A stretch of 17,029 nucleotides of DNA from Treponema sp. (GTDB lineage: Bacteria; Spirochaetota; Spirochaetia; Treponematales; Breznakiellaceae). The position numbers and the translations under genes were made by a program. The notes under the pieces are model-generated. The model had not been told where the DNA came from. It saw only the letters and a list, made by a program, of their open reading frames with translations, and did no database searches. Where the stretch lies: assembly GCA_031254385.1 (NCBI GenBank), contig JAIRUO010000153.1, positions 1 to 17,029 of the forward strand, given 5' to 3'. Shown piece after piece: positions 1 through 6,784 of this stretch (its first letter is position 1; each line of letters starts with the position of its first letter).

Positions 1-64
1 TCCATGGGATATTTACACCAATGATATCCTTGTATAGCTGGTAAGTTGTATCTGTCGTTTCCAT
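1..64 (-). CDS. 5' end of an unidentified gene, runs off the left edge
   Basis: Reading leftwards from an ATG at 64-62 the frame stays open to the window edge and gives METTDTTYQLYKDIIGVNIP followed by W. This is ordinary-looking protein sequence but too short to assign. A perfect TATAAT lies at 76-71, so the predicted transcription start falls on or next to the A of the ATG. There is no Shine-Dalgarno sequence, so the mRNA would be leaderless. The gene has the same orientation as the molybdenum hydroxylase operon upstream, but about 310 nt and a hairpin separate them, so it is probably a separate transcript. Confidence 0.45.
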   Translation of the reverse strand, partial: METTDTTYQLYKDIIGVNIPW

Positions 65-70
65 ACCCGT

Positions 71-76
71 ATTATA
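71..76 (-). promoter_or_regulatory. -10 box (TATAAT) for the left-edge gene
   Basis: A consensus TATAAT on the minus strand ends 6 nt before the ATG at 64. No good -35 hexamer is visible 16-18 nt upstream. The position predicts a leaderless transcript. Confidence 0.4.
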
Positions 77-375
77 CTACGTTTCTATATTCTTCCACTA
101 TATTCTCTGAAGAGCCTTAATTTTGTTTTAATTTTTGGGCGTGGCAAGACTTCCCAGCCAGAAGGCCAGAAAAAAAATAAGCAGGACCCCGGAAAGGTAT
201 TATAGGCCGCCGAAACAGGCTCTATTTTTTCTAGGTGTTGTTCAGATACTGAACAATATATCACAGTGCCAAAATAATATCAATATAAAATAGAATTAAT
301 AAAGGGGATGCCCCTATTTTTCCTCACTCGCTCGACCATGCCCGTGCAAGCACGGTCGCGGTCTCGCTCCGCTCG
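77..375. other. Non-coding gap with dyad, terminator-like hairpin and GC-rich hairpin
   Basis: No convincing gene lies here. It contains an 8-bp perfect dyad at 238-256 (TTGTTCAG, 3-nt spacer, CTGAACAA) that resembles an operator or stable hairpin without a T-run. A short hairpin with T-run lies at 303-321. A GC-rich segment at 324-374 contains the 6-bp stem CCGTGC/GCACGG (342-355) and CG-rich direct motifs right after the end of the operon. The 65-237 part shows nothing further. Confidence 0.5.
303..321. terminator. Possible bidirectional terminator after the Mo-hydroxylase operon
   Basis: AGGGG (303-307) pairs with CCCCT (311-315) around an ATG triloop, and is followed on the plus strand by ATTTTT. 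On the minus strand, the sense strand of the neighbouring operon, the same stem is followed by the weaker T-rich TTATTAATT. The stem is only 5 bp, so efficiency is uncertain. It sits about 60 nt beyond the stop codon of the FAD subunit gene. Confidence 0.4.
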
Positions 376-1254
376 TCAATCAGTAATATCTAATAGGGCG
401 TTTTCTAAAAAATTTAATATTTGAACCTTGAGAAGGTCGTTTTTCTTCCTTTCAGTATTCATTATTGAGATTACTTTGAGTGAAGCGTCTGTTTCAAGGC
501 TTTCCAGGAAATGTTTCCAGTTGTCAAGGAAAGAAAGAGCCTCTTTGCGGTCTAAAGGAAGCCTTTTTCCTATTAGGGGCGCCTCAATTTCACGGTTTTG
601 CAGGAGGAGATTGCCTGAGTATACCACCCGCAGATCGGTTAGGGTGCTTTTTTGGTTTTTCATAATAAAGATTATTACTTCTCCAGATTCATTGCTACCT
701 GCGGACTTGAATTTTTGGTATAAGGAGTAATTCCACTGCTCCAAGGGTATACGTATGCGCGTCAAGAGTTCCTGATGAGCTAGGGCAGGGGGATTTGTTG
801 CCGAAAAGCGCGAAGCAGAAATCCACCTGGCAGAAGCGGCGCTGCGCAGTTCAAAATGGGCATCCAGGGCTGCCATAGCAGCAGCAGCGTCCAGCCGACG
901 CGTTTTTTCGCAGAGATTGCCCCCTATTGTAGCGCTATTCCGCACATGGACGCCGGCAATGCCTTCCAGCGTTCTAATTAGGATTTCCGGAACAATTTTA
1001 CCCAGGTTTATGATCTCATTGAGCTTTACCATTGCGCCAATCTCAATATAGCGCTCGGTTCTGGTAATACGTTTTAGTTCCTCAATTTTCTCCAGGGAAA
1101 TTGTATCAGTGGGCAGTACCATGAGCCGTTGATCCAGGCTGCGACCAAATCCTGTGCCGCCGGCATAAGGTTCCGCGCTGGGGAAACGATTCCACAAGGC
1201 AAACAGCTCCTGAAAAGAGGCTGGAAAAAGGACCTGCTTAGGAGTTGCGTCCAT
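376..1254 (-). CDS. FAD-binding subunit of a xanthine dehydrogenase-family molybdenum hydroxylase
   Basis: This is the medium (CoxM/XdhB-type) subunit that passes electrons between the 2Fe-2S clusters and the final acceptor via FAD. At 292 aa it has the normal family length. The FAD pyrophosphate loop is recognisable as AGGTG (residues 31-35, usually AGGTDL). The second FAD motif VRNSATIGGNLC is at 104-115, followed by a normal LDAAAAMAALDA segment. The C-terminal domain (about 175-292) is the usual CO-dehydrogenase flavoprotein C-terminal region, poorly conserved. The ATG at 1254 has an excellent AAAGGAGG 4 nt upstream (1266-1259), and it overlaps the 3' end of the 2Fe-2S gene by 17 nt, so the two are translationally coupled. 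Substrate cannot be read from this subunit. Confidence 0.88.
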   Translation of the reverse strand: MDATPKQVLFPASFQELFALWNRFPSAEPYAGGTGFGRSLDQRLMVLPTDTISLEKIEELKRITRTERYIEIGAMVKLNEIINLGKIVPEILIRTLEGIAGVHVRNSATIGGNLCEKTRRLDAAAAMAALDAHFELRSAASARWISASRFSATNPPALAHQELLTRIRIPLEQWNYSLYQKFKSAGSNESGEVIIFIMKNQKSTLTDLRVVYSGNLLLQNREIEAPLIGKRLPLDRKEALSFLDNWKHFLESLETDASLKVISIMNTERKKNDLLKVQILNFLENALLDITD

Positions 1255-1723
1255 AAAGCCTCCTTTGCCTGTTTTGCGCTATTATTTGAACGCCGTTTAC
1301 CAGGGATACCGGCTCCGTGCAGCGGCATTTGATGCCGTGGAAAGCCATTAGTATTTCTTTGGGGCTAGGCGTAGGATTTTTTGTCAATAAAGCTTCTATG
1401 GTCAGTATCTTGCCTGTATTGCAATAGCCGCAGTTTTCTATTCCGGCTTCTGCCAATCCCTGCATTATGTCATTGTATTCATCATTCTGAGAAAATCCTT
1501 CTATGGTGATAATTTCCTGCCCCTGGATCTTAAACGCCGGAACAAGGCAGGATTTTACAACATCGCCATTAAGGATTACGGAACAAAGCCCGCAGATTCC
1601 AGTATAACAGCCCGTTTTTGCGCCGCAGAGGCCAAAAGAAAGCCTCAGTATGTCAATAAGCCGCTTTTCGGCCTCGGCGTCAATTTCAACATCTTCGCCA
1701 TTTAGGATAAAATTAATTATCAT
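1238..1723 (-). CDS. 2Fe-2S subunit of a xanthine dehydrogenase-family molybdenum hydroxylase
   Basis: This is the small (CoxS/XdhC-type) subunit carrying two [2Fe-2S] clusters between the molybdenum site and FAD. At 161 aa it is normal length. The N-terminal plant-ferredoxin-type cluster has Cys39, Cys44, Cys47 and Cys59 in the expected GC-x4-C-x2-C spacing. The C-terminal four-helix domain has Cys98-G-Y-Cys101 and Cys133-R-Cys135. All eight canonical ligands are therefore present, plus an extra Cys33. The usual CTPG after the third-cluster cysteine reads CNTG. The ATG overlaps the stop codon of the Mo-subunit gene (ATGA at 1723-1720), and no strong ribosome binding site is present, so translation probably depends on coupling. 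The intact ligands argue that the complex transfers electrons. Confidence 0.92.
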   Translation of the reverse strand: MIINFILNGEDVEIDAEAEKRLIDILRLSFGLCGAKTGCYTGICGLCSVILNGDVVKSCLVPAFKIQGQEIITIEGFSQNDEYNDIMQGLAEAGIENCGYCNTGKILTIEALLTKNPTPSPKEILMAFHGIKCRCTEPVSLVNGVQIIAQNRQRRLYGRNS

Positions 1724-3807
1724 GTTGCCAGCGCTTCCGCTTTTTTGTATTTTTCCACTTCCCAGACATCCTCCGCTTTTAGCGGGATCTTCTCAAAAGG
1801 ATGATCCATAGCCTGAGAAACAGCCTGAATAAAGGCAGCGGGGATGCAGGAGTAGGGGAGTTCCCCTATACCTTTGGGCGCTGCATTATCGTTTGACAGA
1901 AAATCTATAGAAATGGGCGGTATCTCTTCTGGCGTAGGGAGCTCATAGCCCTTCATTATATCCTGAGGAATTTCCCCATTTTTGTAAATAATCTCTTCCT
2001 TGCTGGCCCAGTTTAGAGCCTGGATAGCCGCCAGCCGCATCGTCTGTTTTGCCCTGGCCGGGGAGAGTATCCTTCCACCTTCCACGATCAGCCAGATGCC
2101 TCTTACCCTTGGATTAAAAGAAATGGGATCTATTTCAATTTCCACCACAGCCGCTCCCCAGGCCGGAGAGCTAAAAGCCCGCGAATCCGCCTCTTCTTCT
2201 TTATTATTCCAGGCCAAAAATGTTTCTGGCTCTACAGATCGGCGCACTGTAATGGGCAGAGGATCGCGGAACCGCTGTTTCCTTATGGCTTCGCCACACT
2301 GCTCCAAAAGCCTGGTAATAACGGCAATATTCCTTGAAAGGAAGGCCGGGCCTGAATTAATGCCTGACAGCGAGTAAGTAATTTTTACCTGGCTTTCTTC
2401 CACCCCCAGAATATTCCCTGCGGTGCTGCGCCAAATCCGGGCGTTTTCTTCTGCGCCTGGGCTCATGCTGGATTTAATTTCAAGGCCGCCGTCCTTTTCC
2501 AGGGTCAGTTCGACTTCGTAGATTCCTTTATCTGCTCCGTAATAAAGAGAACCTGAGCCTTGAAAGGCAATGGCGATTCCAATACCGCGCTTTGTTTCCT
2601 TTAACTCGCCATCATCCCAATTTCTGGCTTTCCTGTTTGTGCGGATTAATTCATAACAAGCCCATTTGCGGTAATAGTCGCTCATTGAAGCAGCAGAATC
2701 AATGAGTTTTGCAAGGGGGACATCTTCTTTTAGGGGTATGCCAATAGCCAGCATGTCGTCTGTTGACAAGCAGTTGCTTTTGCGCCATTCTGCGGGGTCT
2801 TGACGAAGCGTATCGGCAATCCTGGAAGCGTGTACTTCAGAAGCGAAAAAGCCCTGGGACATTCCAAAACCTTCCATTGGCCCTTGAGGGGGAAGATTGG
2901 ACTTTACTGCGACCGCTTCCAGATTGGTCGCCCCCAGGCGGTAAATGCCTAAGCTTGCCAGGCTGGTTTGAACAAGGATTTCTTTGGCAAAAACATCCTG
3001 GCCCCCAAGGTCTACAACAGTTTGAATCTCTGTTCCCAGAAGCTTGCCTTTGTCCCCCAGTACGCTTCCAATAACAACTTGCGAATTATTCCTTTTGGGG
3101 CTAAAGCGGAAATCTTCCGAGCGGGTAAGCATTAATTTAACCGGCTTTCCGGTTATATAGGCGCACAGAGCAGCCTGGCAGGAAACCAACGAAGGGTAGT
3201 AGAGTTTTCCGTCCAGATGAAGCCCAAGCTCCGTGGGTATTATATCTATCTGCGTATCCGGTATCTTCAAAACGCCAGAAAGGGATCGTTTTACGTGAAA
3301 AGGCCATTGGGAAGCCGTATGAACCGTCAGTTTCTCGGTTTCCAGATAGGCAAGAGCGCCGTGAGGTTCTGAATACCAGTGCTCCTGGATCCCTGTACTA
3401 TAAGCCCCACTAATAATTAGTTGTGAAAGCGCGTATATCTTTTCCGTTTCCCCGGCCCTATAATTCAATTTTCCAAAATTTTCTTCCTCTAGAGAAAAGC
3501 TCTCTGTATTTCCAGGCTCTGTTTTTACTTTGACAATAGATCCGGCAGCATAAGCATCCAGCTTTATAATATCCTGCCCGACCAGCAAAGCAACAGGCTC
3601 GCCAATATAAGACAGAGCTTCGCAAGCCAGTATTGGTACGCGGAAATCGTCCAGCCAGTTTTCCCCAGGAATGTCTTTCGCTGTTATGAGGGTATACCCA
3701 TCTGGCAGCTCCGGCATCTCAATTGCCTCGATACTGCCCTTGGAAGCAGGAGAACGTATAGTCAGCGCGTAAAGCATTGATTCGACGTAAAGGTCCTCGA
3801 TAAACAC
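1720..3807 (-). CDS. Divergent molybdenum-cofactor subunit of a xanthine dehydrogenase-family enzyme
   Basis: This is the large catalytic subunit family (CoxL/XdhA-type, aldehyde oxidase/xanthine dehydrogenase fold). At 695 aa it is somewhat short: it begins near the LTIRSP strand (residues 15-20) and lacks the usual N-terminal extension before it. Family landmarks present are EPHGALAY (147-154), TASQWPFHVKRSL (164-176), LTRSEDF (227-233), and KGIGELP (645-651) with the catalytic-type Glu649. The glycine-rich GGGFGGK loop instead reads GLHLDGK (195-201). The usual RGFG-x-PQ reads EGFGMSQ (312-318), and the D-x-GQG segment reads SPGAEEN (449-455). Cofactor or substrate binding may therefore differ from known enzymes. 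The start is GTG at 3807, with TATACT 8 nt upstream and no Shine-Dalgarno sequence; ATG at 3777 is an alternative. First gene of the L-S-M operon. Confidence 0.85.
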   Translation of the reverse strand: MFIEDLYVESMLYALTIRSPASKGSIEAIEMPELPDGYTLITAKDIPGENWLDDFRVPILACEALSYIGEPVALLVGQDIIKLDAYAAGSIVKVKTEPGNTESFSLEEENFGKLNYRAGETEKIYALSQLIISGAYSTGIQEHWYSEPHGALAYLETEKLTVHTASQWPFHVKRSLSGVLKIPDTQIDIIPTELGLHLDGKLYYPSLVSCQAALCAYITGKPVKLMLTRSEDFRFSPKRNNSQVVIGSVLGDKGKLLGTEIQTVVDLGGQDVFAKEILVQTSLASLGIYRLGATNLEAVAVKSNLPPQGPMEGFGMSQGFFASEVHASRIADTLRQDPAEWRKSNCLSTDDMLAIGIPLKEDVPLAKLIDSAASMSDYYRKWACYELIRTNRKARNWDDGELKETKRGIGIAIAFQGSGSLYYGADKGIYEVELTLEKDGGLEIKSSMSPGAEENARIWRSTAGNILGVEESQVKITYSLSGINSGPAFLSRNIAVITRLLEQCGEAIRKQRFRDPLPITVRRSVEPETFLAWNNKEEEADSRAFSSPAWGAAVVEIEIDPISFNPRVRGIWLIVEGGRILSPARAKQTMRLAAIQALNWASKEEIIYKNGEIPQDIMKGYELPTPEEIPPISIDFLSNDNAAPKGIGELPYSCIPAAFIQAVSQAMDHPFEKIPLKAEDVWEVEKYKKAEALAT

Positions 3808-3815
3808 GGTAATTT

Positions 3816-3821
3816 AGTATA
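3816..3821 (-). promoter_or_regulatory. Possible -10 box (TATACT) for the Mo-hydroxylase operon
   Basis: TATACT on the minus strand ends 8 nt before the GTG at 3807. The -35 region falls inside the heptamer array and has no good match. If real, the operon mRNA is leaderless or nearly so. The alternative is read-through from the NusG-like gene. Confidence 0.3.
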
Positions 3822-3823
3822 TA

Positions 3824-3966
3824 GGGGTTAGGGATTAGGGGCTAGGGGTTAGGGGTTCTTGTTAGTAATCGTATCGTGATAGTTATGCAAGCAGAGCTTG
3901 CTTAGCACACCCCCTAAATCCTGAATCCTGAATCCTGAATCCTAAATCCTAAATCCTAGCCCCTAT
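3824..3966. repeat. Inverted pair of 7-nt tandem arrays around a small hairpin
   Basis: The left arm (3824-3858) is five heptamers: GGGGTTA, GGGATTA, GGGGCTA, GGGGTTA, GGGGTTC. The right arm (3911-3966) is eight: CCCCTAA, ATCCTGA three times, ATCCTAA twice, ATCCTAG, CCCCTAT. The arms are roughly reverse-complementary and can fold over a 52-nt centre that holds the perfect stem GCAAGC/GCTTGC (3887-3901). The right arm overlaps the 3' end of the NusG-like gene and supplies its stop codon. The element lies between two genes read in the same direction, so in RNA it would be a long hairpin upstream of the Mo-hydroxylase operon. Confidence 0.8.
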
Positions 3967-4476
3967 CAGGGCTTCGAAGGCTAAGTCTATGGAAAAGGAA
4001 TCGCCGTAGATATCCAGTTTGATTTTTGCCCTGCCTTTTCTTTTGTCTACTTTTATGATTTTTCCTTCTAGGCCGGCAAGAGGGCCTTCTATAACGACTA
4101 TTTTTGAGTTTTCATCAAAAGTAACAAGGGATTTGCCGGCCAATGGCCCTACTTTCCTTATAAAATGCAGAACTAGTTCCAGATCCCTGTCTGCCAGGGG
4201 GCGTATATCCTGATTTGAGCGCATGAACCGGTAAAAACCATCTGTCCGGCGAAAAGCCCAGTGGTATTTTTGAATTTCATCTTCATTTTCTATTTCGATG
4301 AAAATATAGCCGGGAAATATCCCTGAACGGGTATGGATTATGGTTTTTCGGCGGCGTATATCAAGGCTGCGCTGGGGAAAATGAATGGGAACGGTTATTT
4401 CCGGGTGTAGGGCCTTAAAAAGCTTAATGTACTTTTCTTCTCCACGGGTCTTCACTTGCAAGGCATAGTAATTCAT
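3949..4476 (-). CDS. NusG-paralog transcription elongation/antitermination factor (RfaH/LoaP class)
   Basis: The protein has a NusG N-terminal (NGN) domain beginning MNYYALQVKTRGEEKY, with the typical GIFPGYIFIEI strand-helix and a Trp/Phe-rich WAFRRTDGFYRFM region. A KOW domain follows in the last third (KIVVIEGPLAGLEGKI). These proteins bind RNA polymerase and suppress pausing or termination. The size (175 aa from ATG 4476) fits a dedicated paralog. The housekeeping nusG normally sits with secE and rplK, which are absent here. A GTG at 4491 would add five residues, but TTGAGT-17 nt-TATTCT places transcription start at the ATG 4476, so I chose 4476. The C-terminal residues and stop come from the downstream heptamer array. 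The gene lies directly upstream of the Mo-hydroxylase operon, a possible target. Confidence 0.82.
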   Translation of the reverse strand: MNYYALQVKTRGEEKYIKLFKALHPEITVPIHFPQRSLDIRRRKTIIHTRSGIFPGYIFIEIENEDEIQKYHWAFRRTDGFYRFMRSNQDIRPLADRDLELVLHFIRKVGPLAGKSLVTFDENSKIVVIEGPLAGLEGKIIKVDKRKGRAKIKLDIYGDSFSIDLAFEALIGARI

Positions 4477-4482
4477 AATTAC

Positions 4483-4511
4483 AGAATACACTGTTTTTAA
4501 CCGATACTCAA
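4483..4511 (-). promoter_or_regulatory. Promoter of the NusG-like gene
   Basis: TTGAGT (4511-4506), a 17-nt spacer and TATTCT (4488-4483) end 6 nt before ATG 4476 on the minus strand, predicting a leaderless mRNA. The -35 region abuts the ribosome binding site of the divergent gene at 4525. Confidence 0.4.
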
Positions 4512-4524
4512 ATACGGAGGTCTC

Positions 4525-4995
4525 ATGAAACGTCTTGGGATAATCGCTTTATTATGGGTATTTTTGGCTCTTCCTGCTTTTGCTTCCATGGTATCATTCC
4601 TGATTGTCGAAGAAGGATCCGGGGCTCCGGCAAATAACTATTCCGCCGTATGGGAAGACGAGCTCATGGGGGCTTTTTTTGACGCAGGGCATATAGTCAG
4701 CAACAGTCCTATTCTTCGCGTTGAAAGCCTGTCTGATTCGGAACTCCCCGTAGAAGTCAATGCTGATTATGATGAAGCTTATTACGGAGGGGCAGATTAT
4801 TTTATCCTTGCCGTGCTTGAATTCAGGCCGCAGAACGGCCAGAGCAGACTTAATTCTGTTGTTATAAAGATATTCACAACGAATTCACAAACATTGATTT
4901 ACGAGCGCAGGTTTGCTGCTGGTACAGGACAAAACGCCAGCGAGCTGGCAAGGGCCAAGGAAACCGCGCAGATTGTGGCTGCCCAGATACAGTAA
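4525..4995 (+). CDS. Small exported protein of unknown function
   Basis: The 156-aa product starts with a clear Sec signal peptide: MKRLG, a hydrophobic run to about residue 18, then AFA-S, with likely cleavage after Ala20 or Ser21. The mature part alternates short beta-like stretches (VSFLIVEEG, ADYFILAVLEF, LNSVVIKIFTT, TLIYERRFAAG) and ends in a helical, alanine-rich segment. No lipobox is seen, so it is probably periplasmic. I do not recognise a domain. The pattern of a hydrophobic strand after the signal and a later nucleotide-free beta sheet could suit a lipoprotein-assembly or LPS-export accessory fold, but that is only an impression. The ATG has GGAGG 4 nt upstream (4516-4520). The next gene follows after 9 nt, so the two are an operon with related envelope roles likely. 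Confidence 0.75.
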   Translation: MKRLGIIALLWVFLALPAFASMVSFLIVEEGSGAPANNYSAVWEDELMGAFFDAGHIVSNSPILRVESLSDSELPVEVNADYDEAYYGGADYFILAVLEFRPQNGQSRLNSVVIKIFTTNSQTLIYERRFAAGTGQNASELARAKETAQIVAAQIQ

Positions 4996-5004
4996 GGACG
5001 AAAA

Positions 5005-6294
5005 ATGAAAAAAATAATAGCTGTACTATTTGCTGTCGCAGCTTTGCTGATTCTGGTAAACGCTTCCGAATGGGAAGGTTCTGCTGCCGCGTCAGTGGGC
5101 TTTGATTTCCCAGAACCTGGATTTTTTGCAGCAACTGGCTCATTCCCCCGGAATACCGTTGTGGAAATAACCAATCTGGAAAACAACAAAACCATTCAGG
5201 TCATAATTACAAGCGGGCTGGATAATCCCGGCCTTCTCGCGATCCTCTCTCCCGAAGCAGCCGAAGCCATAGGTCTCCAGGCCCGTTCCATTGGAAGGGT
5301 ACGGATGAGCGTGGCTGCGGATTCATCTGCTGTAGCCCGTTTCTCTGGCGCTGCTTTAGGTTCGGGAGATTTTGATTACGATCCGGCAGCCATGATTGCA
5401 GCAGCAGGAATAAGCCCGGACTTTTTTGAGCAATTCTTAGCATGGGAATTATATAGCGCTGCCTCTAATAGAGACCCTTCTTATAATAATGCCCCTTATG
5501 ATGAACTTCCTTTACCCGAAGAAACGCTTGCTTTCGTAGAAACACCAGTAGAAGCAAACTCTTTATTGGCCTCGGAAGCCGCGCAGACAGAGCCTACCGT
5601 TGCTACCAGCGAGGTACCTCAAGCTGATGAAACTTCTCTTACTAGCGCTGCATCGCAAGCCTCGGTCAGTCGCCATGAGCTTGAGGACTTTGAAATAAGG
5701 CTTGTAAGGGCAGACGAACAGGCTCCCAACGAACTGCCGCCGGGAATTGATCCCAATTACATCATAGCACCTATTCCGCAGCCCTTGGTACAGGAGCAGG
5801 TAACACCAATACGGCAGACGCCATTGGTACAAGCGCAGCCAGCGCCGGTTCAGCAACAGCCACCCCTTCAGCAGGTCGAGCCTCAGCCAGTACAGCCTCA
5901 ACCAGTTCAGCCAACGCAGCCTACACCAATAATTCAATCCCCGTTGCAGCCAACTCAGCAGCCTAATACAGTAACTCCGCCAGTCGTGGCAATTTATAGC
6001 CCTGTCCCTGAAGTATTGCCCTCAGGATTTTCGGTCCCAACGAGAAATGACCCAGAAAACGGTTACTATATTCAGTTAGTATCTGGGCATGAAATCGCCG
6101 GTATAGAATCGGAAATACGGAAAATCGGGACAAATATGCCGTCAGCGCCATTAGTTGTTCAGCCGGCAATTGTCAACGGAAGGCAAATATACCGCCTCCT
6201 TTTAGGCCCAGTAAACCTGGGAGAAAGCGGCGCCCTGCTCCAGCGCTTTAGAGCAAGCTATCAGGATGCATTTGTTTTGCAATATCCGCGTTGA
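5005..6294 (+). CDS. Exported RlpA-like/SPOR-domain envelope protein
   Basis: The 429-aa protein has a signal peptide (residues 1-20, MKKIIAVLFA then a long hydrophobic run to NA-SEW). Residues 25-103 look like a degenerate RlpA-type double-psi beta-barrel: FPRNTVVEITNLENNKTIQV and LSPEAAEAIGL match the family's second half. The conserved NDRGPF segment holding the catalytic Asp reads TSGLDNPG, so lytic activity is doubtful. A Pro/Gln-rich low-complexity linker spans about 250-335. A C-terminal SPOR domain (351-429, YYIQLVSG ... YRLLLGPV) probably binds denuded septal peptidoglycan. There is no lipobox Cys, unlike classical RlpA. The AAGGA ribosome site overlaps the preceding stop codon. The likely role is cell-envelope or division-site binding. 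Confidence 0.78.
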   Translation: MKKIIAVLFAVAALLILVNASEWEGSAAASVGFDFPEPGFFAATGSFPRNTVVEITNLENNKTIQVIITSGLDNPGLLAILSPEAAEAIGLQARSIGRVRMSVAADSSAVARFSGAALGSGDFDYDPAAMIAAAGISPDFFEQFLAWELYSAASNRDPSYNNAPYDELPLPEETLAFVETPVEANSLLASEAAQTEPTVATSEVPQADETSLTSAASQASVSRHELEDFEIRLVRADEQAPNELPPGIDPNYIIAPIPQPLVQEQVTPIRQTPLVQAQPAPVQQQPPLQQVEPQPVQPQPVQPTQPTPIIQSPLQPTQQPNTVTPPVVAIYSPVPEVLPSGFSVPTRNDPENGYYIQLVSGHEIAGIESEIRKIGTNMPSAPLVVQPAIVNGRQIYRLLLGPVNLGESGALLQRFRASYQDAFVLQYPR

Positions 6295-6296
6295 TA

Positions 6297-6425
6297 GGGG
6301 TTAGGATTTAGTGATGCCTCCTCGATGATTTACTTTACCATGTCTGATATTATATACACAATCAAGTAAATCCTCATATTCGCAATGTATATCACTAACT
6401 CCTAAATCCTAGCCCCTAAATCCTA
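6297..6425. repeat. Inverted heptamer element between convergent genes, probable bidirectional terminator
   Basis: The left arm is two heptamers, GGGGTTA and GGATTTA (6297-6310). The right arm is four: ACTCCTA, AATCCTA, GCCCCTA, AATCCTA (6398-6425). Next to them TAGTGAT (6309-6315) pairs perfectly with ATCACTA (6391-6397). Nested inside, GATTTACTT (6327-6335) pairs with AAGTAAATC (6364-6372). The whole segment can form a long cruciform or RNA hairpin between the SPOR gene (plus) and rhaM (minus). The stop codon of rhaM lies in the last heptamer. Confidence 0.75.
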
Positions 6426-6740
6426 AATATGATAAAAAACCTGTTCAAGTTGATAATGGGTACCTGTTTGGGGATCTTTCTCCATTACCATTACGTCCTT
6501 CATATACTCATTCCAGCGTCCAACAACGGGACTATCCGCCTGCACCTTTGACGCAAACGCAACGCCTTTTTCCGCTTCGTAATAGCCAAAGAGTTCGTCC
6601 CCAACGCACCAGATTGTATAGTTATGTATACCCGCGCTGTTAAGCAGTTCTGTCATTTCCGGCCATATTTCATCATGCCTCTTAATATATTCAGCCTTCA
6701 TGCCCGGCAGCAACCTAGCCTTCCAAGTGAACCGTTCCAT
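6423..6740 (-). CDS. rhaM: L-rhamnose mutarotase
   Basis: RhaM interconverts the alpha and beta anomers of L-rhamnose in the cytoplasm ahead of rhamnose isomerase. The 105-aa protein matches the family throughout: EYIKRHDEIWPEM, NYTIW, GRWNEYMKDVM and a final LEQVFY. Counting from ATG 6740, Tyr18, His22 and Trp76 fall at the same numbers as the active-site residues known for the Escherichia coli enzyme. That supports this start over the GTG three bases earlier (6743). GGAGGAG (6752-6746) is spaced 5 nt from the ATG. The gene lies 40 nt after secA on the same strand with a heptamer array between them. No other rhamnose gene is in the window, so it may serve a scavenging role. Confidence 0.9.
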   Translation of the reverse strand: MERFTWKARLLPGMKAEYIKRHDEIWPEMTELLNSAGIHNYTIWCVGDELFGYYEAEKGVAFASKVQADSPVVGRWNEYMKDVMVMEKDPQTGTHYQLEQVFYHI

Positions 6741-6749
6741 CACTTCTCC

Positions 6750-6784
6750 TCCCTAACCCCTAAATCCTAACCCCTAACCCCTAC
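6750..6784. repeat. 7-nt tandem array between secA and rhaM
   Basis: Five heptamers: TCCCTAA, CCCCTAA, ATCCTAA, CCCCTAA, CCCCTAC. Read on the minus strand (coding sense), the last unit supplies the TAG stop of secA (6783-6781). The array ends within the rhaM ribosome binding site, so it fills nearly all of the 40-nt gap. There is only one arm here, with no facing inverted copy. Confidence 0.8.

Noticed and set aside
3824..3858. TTAGGG-like units as a telomere or plasmid end
   Set aside because: The arrays are short, interstitial, varied in sequence and found at many sites, including inside a coding region.
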